From DASQZK01 sp963732905 (GTDB lineage Bacteria > Bacteroidota > Bacteroidia > Bacteroidales > GCA-2748055): DNA of 64,000 nt. How positions within the stretch are numbered: position 1 is the first letter of the stretch; the number at the start of each line of letters is the position of its first letter. The translations under genes were made by a program, and so were the position numbers. Positions 45,018-52,786 of the stretch are shown piece after piece. The notes beneath the pieces are model-generated. The model ran no database searches. It had not been told where the DNA came from and was given only the letters and a program-made list of their open reading frames with translations. Where the stretch lies: contig CAVTBM010000010.1 in assembly GCA_963732905.1 (NCBI GenBank), positions 248,001 through 312,000 of the forward strand. The letters run 5' to 3'.

Positions 45018-45977
45018 ATGAAAAGCCAGACACCGGAATACGAATATTTCTTAAAGAATCATCTGGCTAATGTGCGGGCAATCTTAAAGGATGATTATCC
45101 CGGTGATAACGTCCTCTTTAGTTATGCAGATTATTATCCCGGCGGGTTTGAGATGCCTGACAGACAAAAGGGATCGACGTACAGGTTCGGGTACCAGGGA
45201 CAGTTTGCAGAGAAAGACCAGGAGACCGGATTTAATCACTTTGAGGCCCGCGAGTATGATCCCAGGATTATGCGGTGGACGGTGACTGATCCGGCGGGGC
45301 AGTATTGGAGTCCGTATGTGGGGATGGGAAATAATCCAATAAATGGAACGGATCCAGATGGACGGTTTAAGCGAGAAGGCGTTGCAAACTTTTTTAATTT
45401 TATGTTTAATGGGAATGGAGTTAAGCAAAACAAAAAAACCAGTGAATTTTATTTTGAAAAAGGTTATGTTCAAAACGGCGAGGCCTATGTTTCACCAATT
45501 TATCATGCTAGATTTTATAGCAAGGGTTCATTAAGAGTTGATTGGGGAATCCAGGGTGGAGTTGGTATAGATATTGGAGCTTTCAGTCCTACTTTGTTTG
45601 GAGAATTAAGAACAAAACCATTTGGAGATACCTATTTTGAATGGACACCTGGAGCGGAAACAAAATATGAGAGATTTCATGGAAATACTTACGATTGCTT
45701 AGATGATAATTACCTTGATCCAAGCCTAATAAATACTGGTTGGGATGCAACTTTTGCTGGAGCTCAATATAAGCTTGGGAAAAGAGGTGAGTTTTTTGAC
45801 GTAGGACCTAAAAAAAGTAGCTATCTTTATTTACCTGTTGTGGAAAAGCACGGCAATGATTATTATTGTAACAAAGTAACAACTATTCGACATTCATGGG
45901 GTTTAGGCTTTAAGGCTGTTGCTATAGTAGGAATAAAAGGAAATATTGATTTTGGTTTTAAAATTGGTTTAAATTAA
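45018..45977 (+). CDS. RHS core with C-terminal tip, family B
   Basis: A 319-residue frame. The RHS core (about 1-115, to NPINGTDPDGRF) is nearly identical to the one at 39088. It then switches to an unrelated tip (REGVANFFNFMFNGNGVKQN...). The tip is beta-rich with several Tyr/Trp and Gly; no catalytic motif was recognised. Its stop overlaps the next gene's start (TAATG at 45975-45979), so the two are coupled as expected for a toxin-immunity pair. Confidence 0.72.
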   Translation: MKSQTPEYEYFLKNHLANVRAILKDDYPGDNVLFSYADYYPGGFEMPDRQKGSTYRFGYQGQFAEKDQETGFNHFEAREYDPRIMRWTVTDPAGQYWSPYVGMGNNPINGTDPDGRFKREGVANFFNFMFNGNGVKQNKKTSEFYFEKGYVQNGEAYVSPIYHARFYSKGSLRVDWGIQGGVGIDIGAFSPTLFGELRTKPFGDTYFEWTPGAETKYERFHGNTYDCLDDNYLDPSLINTGWDATFAGAQYKLGKRGEFFDVGPKKSSYLYLPVVEKHGNDYYCNKVTTIRHSWGLGFKAVAIVGIKGNIDFGFKIGLN

Positions 45978-46354
45978 TGAAATATATGAAATTTTTAATT
46001 AGAAGATTTTTTAATTTAGTATTCGATTCTATTGTTGTTGCATTTATAACAATATTGACCTATTTTATTTTTGCTAATATTCTAGGAAATTATCATATTG
46101 ATATTTTTGTTATTTATTTTGTTATTTACTTTATTTATTATACAATCTTAGAATATTTATTTGGCAAAACAATTGGCAAATTATTAACTAATACAAGAGT
46201 TGAATTTGTTGGAGAAAGGGAAAGACACTTGGGATTAATTATTTCGCGAACTATTTTTAGAGTAATCCCACTTGAGCCTTTCTCAATATTTTTTGATGAT
46301 GAATATAAAATGTGGCATGATAAATTATCTAAAACTAGAGTCACTTACTTATAG
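45977..46354 (+). CDS. RDD-family membrane protein, candidate immunity
   Basis: A 125-residue protein with an RDD-like layout. Helix 1 (FFNLVFDSIVVAFITIL) carries the FxxRxxxxxxD-type pattern in RRFFNLVFDS. A second helix follows, then the conserved GKTIGKLLTNTRV and a C-terminal helix with ISRTIFRVIPL. RDD proteins are membrane proteins of mixed roles. Coupling to the upstream tip gene suggests immunity. It is strongly AT-rich. Confidence 0.65.
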   Translation: MKYMKFLIRRFFNLVFDSIVVAFITILTYFIFANILGNYHIDIFVIYFVIYFIYYTILEYLFGKTIGKLLTNTRVEFVGERERHLGLIISRTIFRVIPLEPFSIFFDDEYKMWHDKLSKTRVTYL

Positions 46355-46673
46355 AAATGCAGGTCTTCGTCAAACTGTTTCTTACTCTTGTATATATCAC
46401 TGGTTTACTACGAATTCTGTATCCCCTCTAGCAACCTAAGCCTTCAGCCAATTTCATCTTGAAGAAATTTACCTAACCGGTTAGATTTGTTCCTAAGCAT
46501 GAATTGTTGTAAAATCAGCAAATAGAACCCAGATGAAGAGGATGTTTTCTCTCAATTAAATAAGGCAAGAGATCAATCTATAGCTAAAAAATCCTTTTTG
46601 AAAAATGATTGATATTGCTAACTTTGATTAAAGGTACCGCATATTTCATGACGTGGAAATTTCTATTCGATGA
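46355..46673. other. Gene-free junction DNA
   Basis: 319 bp between an immunity-like gene and the next RHS fragment. No frame, repeat or hairpin was recognised. Confidence 0.4.
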
Positions 46674-47948
46674 AAACTTGATCTTATTGAAATCTTACAA
46701 CTCACCGAAGAAAATTCAGGAGGTGTTCACAGGTTCTTTGATTATGATGCTTATGTTAAGGTTACGGGAGTTTATTCCAATGCCGCACATACCAGCCCGG
46801 TGGCCAGGTATTACTTTGATGACAGGGGATTCAGATTTAAGAAAGATGTCCAGGGCAATTGCACGTATTATGCCAGGGATGTGTCAGGAAATATTCTTAG
46901 TACCTATTCCGGCAACAACACAACCATAGGTCAGCTGGAGATGCCTGTATATGGTTCAACCCGTCTGGGCACCACCTTAAAGGGGGCAACAACAAAATCG
47001 GATTATCTCTATGAGCTGACCGATCATCTGGGCAATGTGAGGGAAATATTAAAGGATGACTATGCCGGAAATAACGTCCTCTTCAGCTATGCCGATTATT
47101 ATCCCGGCGGGTTTGAGATGCCTGACAGACAAAAGGGATCGACGTACAGGTTCGGGTACCAGGGACAATTTGCAGAGAAAGACCAGGAGACGGGGTTTAA
47201 TCAGTTTGAAGCCAGGGAGTATGATCCCAGGATTTTGCGGTGGACGGTGACTGATCCGGCTGGACAGTTTTGGTCTCCTTATGTGGGAATGGGAAGTAAT
47301 TGGATAAATGGAACGGATGCTGATGGGACTTTCTTTGGTAGGTTATTTGCTTCAATTGGTGCTTTTCTAACAGGAGGTGAAGTTGTTGAGGCCGGAAATG
47401 ATTTTCTGGTGGCTAAAGATGGTGAAGTATTAAGAAATTTTGGGAAAAAGGGATTTCGATTCGGAAAAGATTCAGATTTCCAAAAAGGAAGTGGAATCGA
47501 AGTGCTCTTTGATGGAAAAGTTGCGTATGATCCTACTAAGGTCGGTGTACTTTCTTACGATGTTGCTCCTGGTTTCTCATTACAAGTCTTAGGGGAGATG
47601 TCATCAGAGTACGGATTTGTCGTTGGTGTTCAAGATCATATTGGAAAGGAGCTCATTCTGTATCAGAATAAATGGCCTTTTATTGGTGGAACTGCTCCAT
47701 GTCCGGCACTAGGTGAAATTTCACCAATTAGGAAACTAACCCGTATTTCGGAGGGACTCATGGATGAATTAAAAGCAGCTCGACTAAGAATTCATGAAAT
47801 TAAGCCTGGCCGGGGAAATATGGGTGAGATTGATATTTGGCACGACGAGACATGTCAAATATTTTCTAGAATGGAAAGAGGAAAACACTATGAACCTCTA
47901 TATGTGAAAATCCAAGATTATATAAAAAATTGGAGAAAAAATCGTTAG
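46674..47948 (+). CDS. RHS fragment with C-terminal tip, family C
   Basis: An open frame of about 425 codons without a convincing start; a stop lies at 46671-46673 and the first GTG is at 46800. RHS shell sequence (VKVTGVYSNAAHTSPVARYY) runs into the core (TDHLGNVREILKDD, EAREYDPRILRW) and then a tip of about 210 residues from DADGTFFGRLF. The tip's last part (RIHEIKPGRG, EIDIWHDETCQIF) resembles the compact catalytic ends of polymorphic toxins, but I cannot name the family. A DUF4279-like gene follows after 3 bp. Confidence 0.7.
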   Translation, partial: KLDLIEILQLTEENSGGVHRFFDYDAYVKVTGVYSNAAHTSPVARYYFDDRGFRFKKDVQGNCTYYARDVSGNILSTYSGNNTTIGQLEMPVYGSTRLGTTLKGATTKSDYLYELTDHLGNVREILKDDYAGNNVLFSYADYYPGGFEMPDRQKGSTYRFGYQGQFAEKDQETGFNQFEAREYDPRILRWTVTDPAGQFWSPYVGMGSNWINGTDADGTFFGRLFASIGAFLTGGEVVEAGNDFLVAKDGEVLRNFGKKGFRFGKDSDFQKGSGIEVLFDGKVAYDPTKVGVLSYDVAPGFSLQVLGEMSSEYGFVVGVQDHIGKELILYQNKWPFIGGTAPCPALGEISPIRKLTRISEGLMDELKAARLRIHEIKPGRGNMGEIDIWHDETCQIFSRMERGKHYEPLYVKIQDYIKNWRKNR

Positions 47949-47951
47949 ATC

Positions 47952-48374
47952 ATGAATGAATTTGGAGCAAAACTTATTATAGATACTGAGAGTGATAAAC
48001 CAAATACATTGGATTCACTGCTAAACATAAAAGCTACCAGCCTCATATTTAAAGGTAAGACTTTTCATAATACCAAAGGTCTTGAGATTCCATATAAAAC
48101 TTATGATTATAATCTTTGGATATTTAATACAAAAATGTATAAAAGTTCAAAACTTCATATTAATGTAGCTATTGAGTATATCTTGGATAATTTAGATAAT
48201 AATAAGTCAGCTTTTAAAAATATTTTAAAGAAATATTCTAAATATCATATTACATGTTATGCGTATTTTTATGAAGCTAATCCATATATTGCAATGTCAA
48301 GAGAAACTTTAAAGAGATTGGTCGAATATAATCTGGAAGTTGAATTTGATTTATATTGTTTGAGAAAGCATTAA
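47952..48374 (+). CDS. DUF4279-like protein, candidate immunity
   Basis: A 140-residue soluble protein. An N-terminal strand AKLIIDTESDKPNTLDSLLN is followed by an aromatic segment with YDYNLWIF and a region of paired helices (HINVAIEYILDNLDNNKS). This resembles DUF4279, a family often found as immunity proteins in toxin loci. It starts 3 bp after the family C tip. AT-rich. Confidence 0.6.
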   Translation: MNEFGAKLIIDTESDKPNTLDSLLNIKATSLIFKGKTFHNTKGLEIPYKTYDYNLWIFNTKMYKSSKLHINVAIEYILDNLDNNKSAFKNILKKYSKYHITCYAYFYEANPYIAMSRETLKRLVEYNLEVEFDLYCLRKH

Positions 48375-48526
48375 TCAATCAACTAGATACTTTGTTTAAT
48401 TCTGGTAAATATAGGAATTGATTGGGCTTGTGATTATATTAATAACAGTTCGGTTCTGAATAATCCTCCTGCCTGGGTAGTTTCACTTGGATTTAACAAT
48501 TTTTATAATTGGCTACAAACAGGAAT

Positions 48527-49432
48527 CCCGGCGGTTTTGAGATGCCCGGATGACAAAAGGGATCTTCATACAGGTTCAGATACCAGGGGCAGTTTGCTGA
48601 AAAGAATGATGAGACAGGGTTTAATCAGTTTGAGACCAGGGAGTATGATCCCAGGATTTTGCGGTGGACGGTGACTGATCCGGCGGGGCAGTATTGGAGC
48701 CCTTATGTGGGAATGGGGAATAATCCGATTAGTGGGGCGGATCCGGATGGGAGGTTTTGGCAGGAATTTGGAAACTGGGTTGGTAGCGGATTTAAAAAAG
48801 GAACATGGAAATCTGATGAAGCCTTAGCTTTTCAGAATGCCCACCCTGAAGCAACCTGGCACGGAAAGAGAGCAAATGGATATTTTACATTTGATGATTC
48901 ATTTAAAGGAGATGGCTGGCCAGGGTTTATTCAAGGCATATCCAGAAGTAGAACTTTTGGAGCCGTTAAGGATTTTGGAGTTCCATTTAGTAATTTTTAT
49001 AATAAAAGTTTAGTTGGAAAAATAATACCCGATGTGATATATGTAAAGACTGGATATACTTATTATGAGAAGTTAGGTTTTGGTGTAGAAACAGGTTATG
49101 CATGGCAATTTAAAGGAAAAGAGGGTTTTAGCATGTATTCTTACTATACAGTGAGCACTGGTAGTGGGTTAGGAACAGGCGTTACATTAGGGGGTGGTTA
49201 TTCATCATATTGTGGGGATTCAAGAAATTTCTCAATGTACGATTCATATGAAGGAGTATAAAGCTTTGCAGAAGCAGGTTTATCACCATTTTCAGCATCA
49301 TCATCAATTAGCAAACCAGATCCAAGTGGTGGACGATTATATTCTTATGATGGCAATTTTTTGGGTGGATTAGGGGCTGCCTCAGGTATTCAATTTTCAA
49401 AAGTTATTCCAATTTATGGGGTCAAAAAATAG
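48527..49432 (+). pseudogene. RHS core with family A tip (copy 3), two nonsense codons
   Basis: The remnant begins inside the core (PGGFEMP), has a TGA at 48551-48553, then reads through the core and a family A tip. A TAA at 49259-49261 (after YDSYEGV) interrupts the tip, and the frame continues cleanly to TAG at 49430 (SGGRLYSYDG...). The tip N-terminus matches copy 2 almost exactly and then diverges from IPDVIYVKTG onward. Dead or read-through-dependent; its immunity partner at 49439 is intact. Confidence 0.72.
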
Positions 49433-49438
49433 AGAATT

Positions 49439-49960
49439 ATGGATTACGTTACGATTTATCAATACACATTTCCAGGGACAAAACTAATTCATTTTATTCC
49501 TCTTACACTTTTTGCTATAGTCGGTTTTTCTATTGCTTTTTTAGTTAAAAAAACATTTAAAAACTATTCTCTTCAACGACAACTAATGATGTTTTTGGGT
49601 TATAGTGTTGGCATTATCACCTCCATTGGAATAATCCTCTTTTTGTTTCATGTTCCTTCCATCCTTAAATATGAAAAGGACTTAAAAATAAATATTAGGA
49701 CCAATAACTATCTATTTGTAGAGGGTAAAGTGGAGAATTATAATTTAGTTGGGGATTATTTTAATAATACGGAATCATTTACAATAAATGGTGTAAAATT
49801 TGAATTTTCAGATAATATCCCCATTGATGGTTTTCATAAAACGGCCTTTTCTCATGGCCCAATTAATAGAAATGGTATCCATTTAAAAGTTTACTATTTG
49901 CGTTTGAATGGAGAAAATGCTATTATGAAACTTGAAATTTTACAAAAAGATTTAAAGTGA
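49439..49960 (+). CDS. Membrane immunity-like protein, family a (copy 3)
   Basis: A 173-residue protein starting MDYVTIYQYTF, with two membrane segments and a soluble domain with GFHKTAFSHGPINRNGIHLKV. It is the third homologue of the proteins at 40104 and 42681 and begins 6 bp after the family A tip remnant. The soluble halves differ more than the N-termini, as expected if each fits its own tip variant. Confidence 0.7.
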   Translation: MDYVTIYQYTFPGTKLIHFIPLTLFAIVGFSIAFLVKKTFKNYSLQRQLMMFLGYSVGIITSIGIILFLFHVPSILKYEKDLKINIRTNNYLFVEGKVENYNLVGDYFNNTESFTINGVKFEFSDNIPIDGFHKTAFSHGPINRNGIHLKVYYLRLNGENAIMKLEILQKDLK

Positions 49961-50842
49961 ATAAAGTCTCATTCATAGAGTATTTCTCCCATGACAGCAA
50001 TGGCAATGATTATTACTACTTAATAGTGCAGCTAGTTACAATACAAAAAAATAGGCTTCTCTATTCAGATAGTATCTAATATGTATACTTCTATTTTTCG
50101 GGTGAAGCAACAAAAACTGTTTAACAGGGTGGGCATTATCACAAAAGCCAGCTTTTGAAATAAGAAAAAAACATTTAACTTGATATAAGATTCATACGCA
50201 ATAAAAAAAATGCAACCACTCACCATTCCCCAATTTCTGTTTCACCCCTGTTTTACCAACTTGAATTTCACCTTCTTATAACCTGATAATCAAACCATAA
50301 AGAAAATATTCCCCGTTCCCCTACCGACAGCAAAACGCCCTCCAATGCTTCAGCAACGGAGGGCTTTTTTTAGGAGAATCTCTATAGGTATCCCCATCAC
50401 ATCATTTCCTCCGGAAATCCTTTCTTGTGCATTTTCTTCGAATAGCAGTTCGTCTTCCCTGCTTTTCACCCCCGGACCACAACATAAATTCCGTTTTCAT
50501 CCAAAATTCCTCACCACACCACGCTGATTTTTTACTCTTTTTTCCATTAACGGGTGAAGCTTTACCGGATATTTACCCCGAGTGATTACTAAATGCTAAG
50601 CAATACATGGTGTGAGATAAAGAAGGCATTCGTATTGTAAGGTGCCAATCCGGGTAATTCTGACCATCGGGTAATTAAAGAATTTTGAGCTGAGGCCGGG
50701 GCGCTATCCGGCAGGACATAAGTAGATATGCAGTACGGAGTGATACCAGCATACTTACATGGATATGTTGCAGGAGTGTTTGCAAAAGTACTATCCATTG
50801 AAAAAGAGTTACAATGAATAAATTTATATTTACCTAAACAAT
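49961..50842. other. Non-coding stretch with the front of module 3
   Basis: 882 bp. The first ~265 bp show nothing recognisable; from 50226 it is the module shared with 43589 onwards, including a hairpin and the broken relic frame. Confidence 0.5.
50334..50371 (+). terminator. Terminator-like hairpin of module 3
   Basis: GCCCTCC and GGAGGGC arms with a 14-nt loop, followed by TTTTTTT. Confidence 0.7.
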
Positions 50843-51403
50843 TTGTCCATGCCAGGGGATACAAATAAAATTATTCTTCCGGACGAGATGATATCTGGCA
50901 AAATCTATCTGGTCAGAAAAGAGTACGTAATGCTGGACAGGGATCTTGCAGACCTGTTTGATGTAAAAGCTATCCGTCTGCGTGAACAGGTAAAAAGAAA
51001 CATGGATAAGTTCCCGGTTCATTTTATGTTCCAATTGACAGAAGAAGAGGCAGAGATGATGGTATCGCAAAATGCGATACCTTCCAGACAACATTTAGGT
51101 GGCACATTGCCTTATGTTTTTACTGAACATGGCGTTCTACAGTTGGCTAATGTACTTAAGAGTGGAAGAGCGACACAAGCAAGTATTAAGATTATAGAAG
51201 TTTTTGTCAAGATGCGTGAACTTTTGTTTTCTCAAATGCAGCTACTTCAGAAGATAGACCGCTTAGAGAATAAAGACACAGAGCAGGATGAAAAACTTAT
51301 GCTGATCTTTGAATACCTCAGTCAACTGGAAAAATCCAGACAGGAAGCGACCGACCAAAAGAACCGCCCCAGGATAGGCTACAAACAAAACAAAAAGAAT
51401 TAA
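50843..51403 (+). CDS. ORF6N-domain DNA-binding protein, copy 3
   Basis: A 186-residue protein identical to copy 2 at 44212, with about two silent nucleotide differences (GGT/GGC near codon 18 and TTA/TTG near codon 128). The domain and C-terminal helix are as described there. The surrounding module is also almost unchanged, so the duplication is young. Confidence 0.85.
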   Translation: MSMPGDTNKIILPDEMISGKIYLVRKEYVMLDRDLADLFDVKAIRLREQVKRNMDKFPVHFMFQLTEEEAEMMVSQNAIPSRQHLGGTLPYVFTEHGVLQLANVLKSGRATQASIKIIEVFVKMRELLFSQMQLLQKIDRLENKDTEQDEKLMLIFEYLSQLEKSRQEATDQKNRPRIGYKQNKKN

Positions 51404-51591
51404 ACACGACCCTCACCATCGGCACCTCAGTTCTTTTAAATGAACACCTCTTACTAATTGAATAAACCTGTGCATAAAAGTGAAAACGCCGGAAATCTTC
51501 AGATAGAAGGATCTGGTGAATGTCTGTCGTCAAAAAACCTGTGGCATGTCATTAAATTTTATTAATTTTAATCTACGGAAACACTCTTCCC

Positions 51592-51624
51592 AAACCTGTC
51601 AGGTTTTGAAATCCTGACAGGTTT
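51592..51624. repeat. Palindrome AAACCTGTCAGG, copy 3
   Basis: The same 12-bp-arm palindrome as at 39034, before the RHS-core start at 51646. Confidence 0.75.
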
Positions 51625-51645
51625 ACGTAAGATGGCCTGATCAGC

Positions 51646-51846
51646 ATGAAAAACCAAACGCCGGAATACGAATATTTCTTAAAGAATCATCTGGCTAATG
51701 TGCGGGCAATCTTAAAGGATGATTATGCCGGTGATAACGTCCTCTTTAGCTATGCCGATTATTATCCCGGCGGGTTTGAGATGCCTGACAGACAAAAGGG
51801 ATCTTCATACAGGTTTGGTTACCAGGGGCAGGAAGACCATTCATGA
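51646..51846 (+). pseudogene. Truncated RHS core
   Basis: 66 codons of core (NHLANVRAILKDD to YRFGYQGQ), then EDHS and a stop. There is no tip and no immunity gene, so this cassette has lost or never gained a tip. The break coincides with the start of IS66-like sequence. Confidence 0.7.
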
Positions 51847-51999
51847 TTTATCCCTCTCGAAATATTCTCTTCCGGAGCCAGGGTTGTAGAGATCCGTTAT
51901 CCCAATGGAGTGATCCTGCAACTTCCGGCACTTGATCTTAGGCTCCTGAAGCAATTGGTCAACCAGTCAGACTGTTCCGCCGGATCTTTACCCGTGTGA
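51847..51999 (+). pseudogene. IS66-type accessory (TnpA-like) 3' fragment
   Basis: 51 codons ending in TGA with VVEIRYPNGVILQLPALDL...LLKQLV. This resembles the C-terminal part of small IS66 accessory proteins. There is no start codon and no transposase nearby; it abuts the truncated RHS core. Confidence 0.5.
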
Positions 52000-52043
52000 A
52001 CAGTGTAAACGGGAATTTTGATTTTAAAACATCAATATCAAAA

Positions 52044-52070
52044 ACGTAGAGACGTTATGCATCACGTCTT
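52044..52070. repeat. Degenerate GTAGAGACG palindrome
   Basis: GTAGAGACGttatgcatcaCGTCT; a relative of the perfect element at 13033-13061. Confidence 0.5.
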
Positions 52071-52189
52071 CGTGGGAATTGAATATCGAATATTGAATAT
52101 CGAATCATGAATCCGGAGACGGGCGAAGGATTTAGTAAATACGATGGTGGGCTGGGTTTCCCCTTTCAGGGGATCAAGGGGTGAGCGGG

Positions 52190-52335
52190 GGGAAGAAAGG
52201 CGAAAGGCGAAAGGCGAAAGGCGAAAGTGAGGGAATGAGAAAGGGATTAAGGGATTGAGGGATAGGGATAAGGGATGAGGGATTAAGGGATTAAGGGATT
52301 GAGTGATTAAGTTAGGAAGTTAGAGGTTAGCGGTG
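52190..52335 (+). repeat. Purine-rich tandem repeats
   Basis: Four AAAGGCG units, then about eight GGGATTA/GGGATTGA-type units, then GTTAGGAAGTTAGAGGTTAG. It combines the unit types seen singly at 25524, 37442 and (complement) 62996. Confidence 0.75.
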
Positions 52336-52411
52336 AAAGGAAGGTCCTCAATCATTATTTTAGTCATACTTTTAAGTTACTCCCAAAAAAAGTTTCAAAA
52401 AAATTCACTTC

Positions 52412-52429
52412 CTGTTATTTGAATAACAA
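52412..52429. promoter_or_regulatory. Second Rex-like operator
   Basis: CTGTTA-tttgaa-TAACAA matches TTGTTA-N6-TAACAA with one mismatch at the first base. It lies 8 bp before a TATCTTTG -7 element and overlaps the -33 region, so bound Rex would block the promoter. Confidence 0.55.
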
Positions 52430-52437
52430 TAAATCAT

Positions 52438-52445
52438 TATCTTTG
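52438..52445 (+). promoter_or_regulatory. -7 promoter element of the TM1266-TonB operon
   Basis: TATCTTTG matches TAnnTTTG. A TTTG at 52418-52421 could be the -33, with a short 16-bp spacer, inside the Rex-like site. Confidence 0.45.
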
Positions 52446-52530
52446 CTGCGAACATTTCACCAATCTGAGAATCGGAGTCTTCTGCTTCAAGGATCCCTGA
52501 ACGAATAACCTGATCCAAAAGTAAATTCCA

Positions 52531-52785
52531 ATGGAAAAGAGAATCGGAAGTGCATTGATCATGATCGAAGATTTATCGGTCGTTCCAGCCCTGAATCAAA
52601 TTTTAACCAAACATGCGTCGATTATTATTGGCCGCCAGGGTATACCACTTCGTGACAGACAAATCAGCGTAATTTCTCTCGTCCTTGAAGGTTCCACAGA
52701 TGAGATTGGCTCTTTAACCGGTCAGATCGGCCGGATTAAAGGTGTTCAGGTAAAATCTGTATTAACCAAAAACAAGGATCTTTAA
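52531..52785 (+). CDS. TM1266-family iron-only hydrogenase system regulator
   Basis: An 84-residue ACT/NikR-C-like small protein matching the TM1266 family (MEKRIGSALIMIED, IIIGRQGIPLRDRQISVISL, GSTDEIGSLTGQIGR). The family is found beside [FeFe] hydrogenase maturation genes and its biochemical role is unknown. Here the maturases are absent, and the partner is a TonB receptor starting 1 bp after its stop. A Rex-like operator upstream links it to the hydrogenase operon at the start of the window. Confidence 0.85.
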   Translation: MEKRIGSALIMIEDLSVVPALNQILTKHASIIIGRQGIPLRDRQISVISLVLEGSTDEIGSLTGQIGRIKGVQVKSVLTKNKDL

Positions 52786-52786
52786 G

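Larger units (their letters stand above)
43589..45370 (+). repeat. Repeat module 2
   Basis: Matches module 3 (50226-51838) almost base for base from CATTCCCCAATTTCTG through hairpin, ORF6N, palindrome and RHS core. The ORF6N genes differ by only about two silent bases. This implies a recent duplication or conversion over 6.6 kb. Confidence 0.8.
50226..51838 (+). repeat. Repeat module 3
   Basis: A near-identical copy of module 2. It ends inside the RHS core (FGYQGQ) where the homology stops and an unrelated sequence begins. Confidence 0.8.
52000..52530. other. Repeat-rich gene-free stretch
   Basis: 531 bp. It contains a degenerate GTAGAGACG repeat (52044-52070), repeated GAATATCGAATATTGAAT text, purine-rich tandem repeats (52190-52335), and the Rex-like site and promoter of the next gene. 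Confidence 0.6.
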
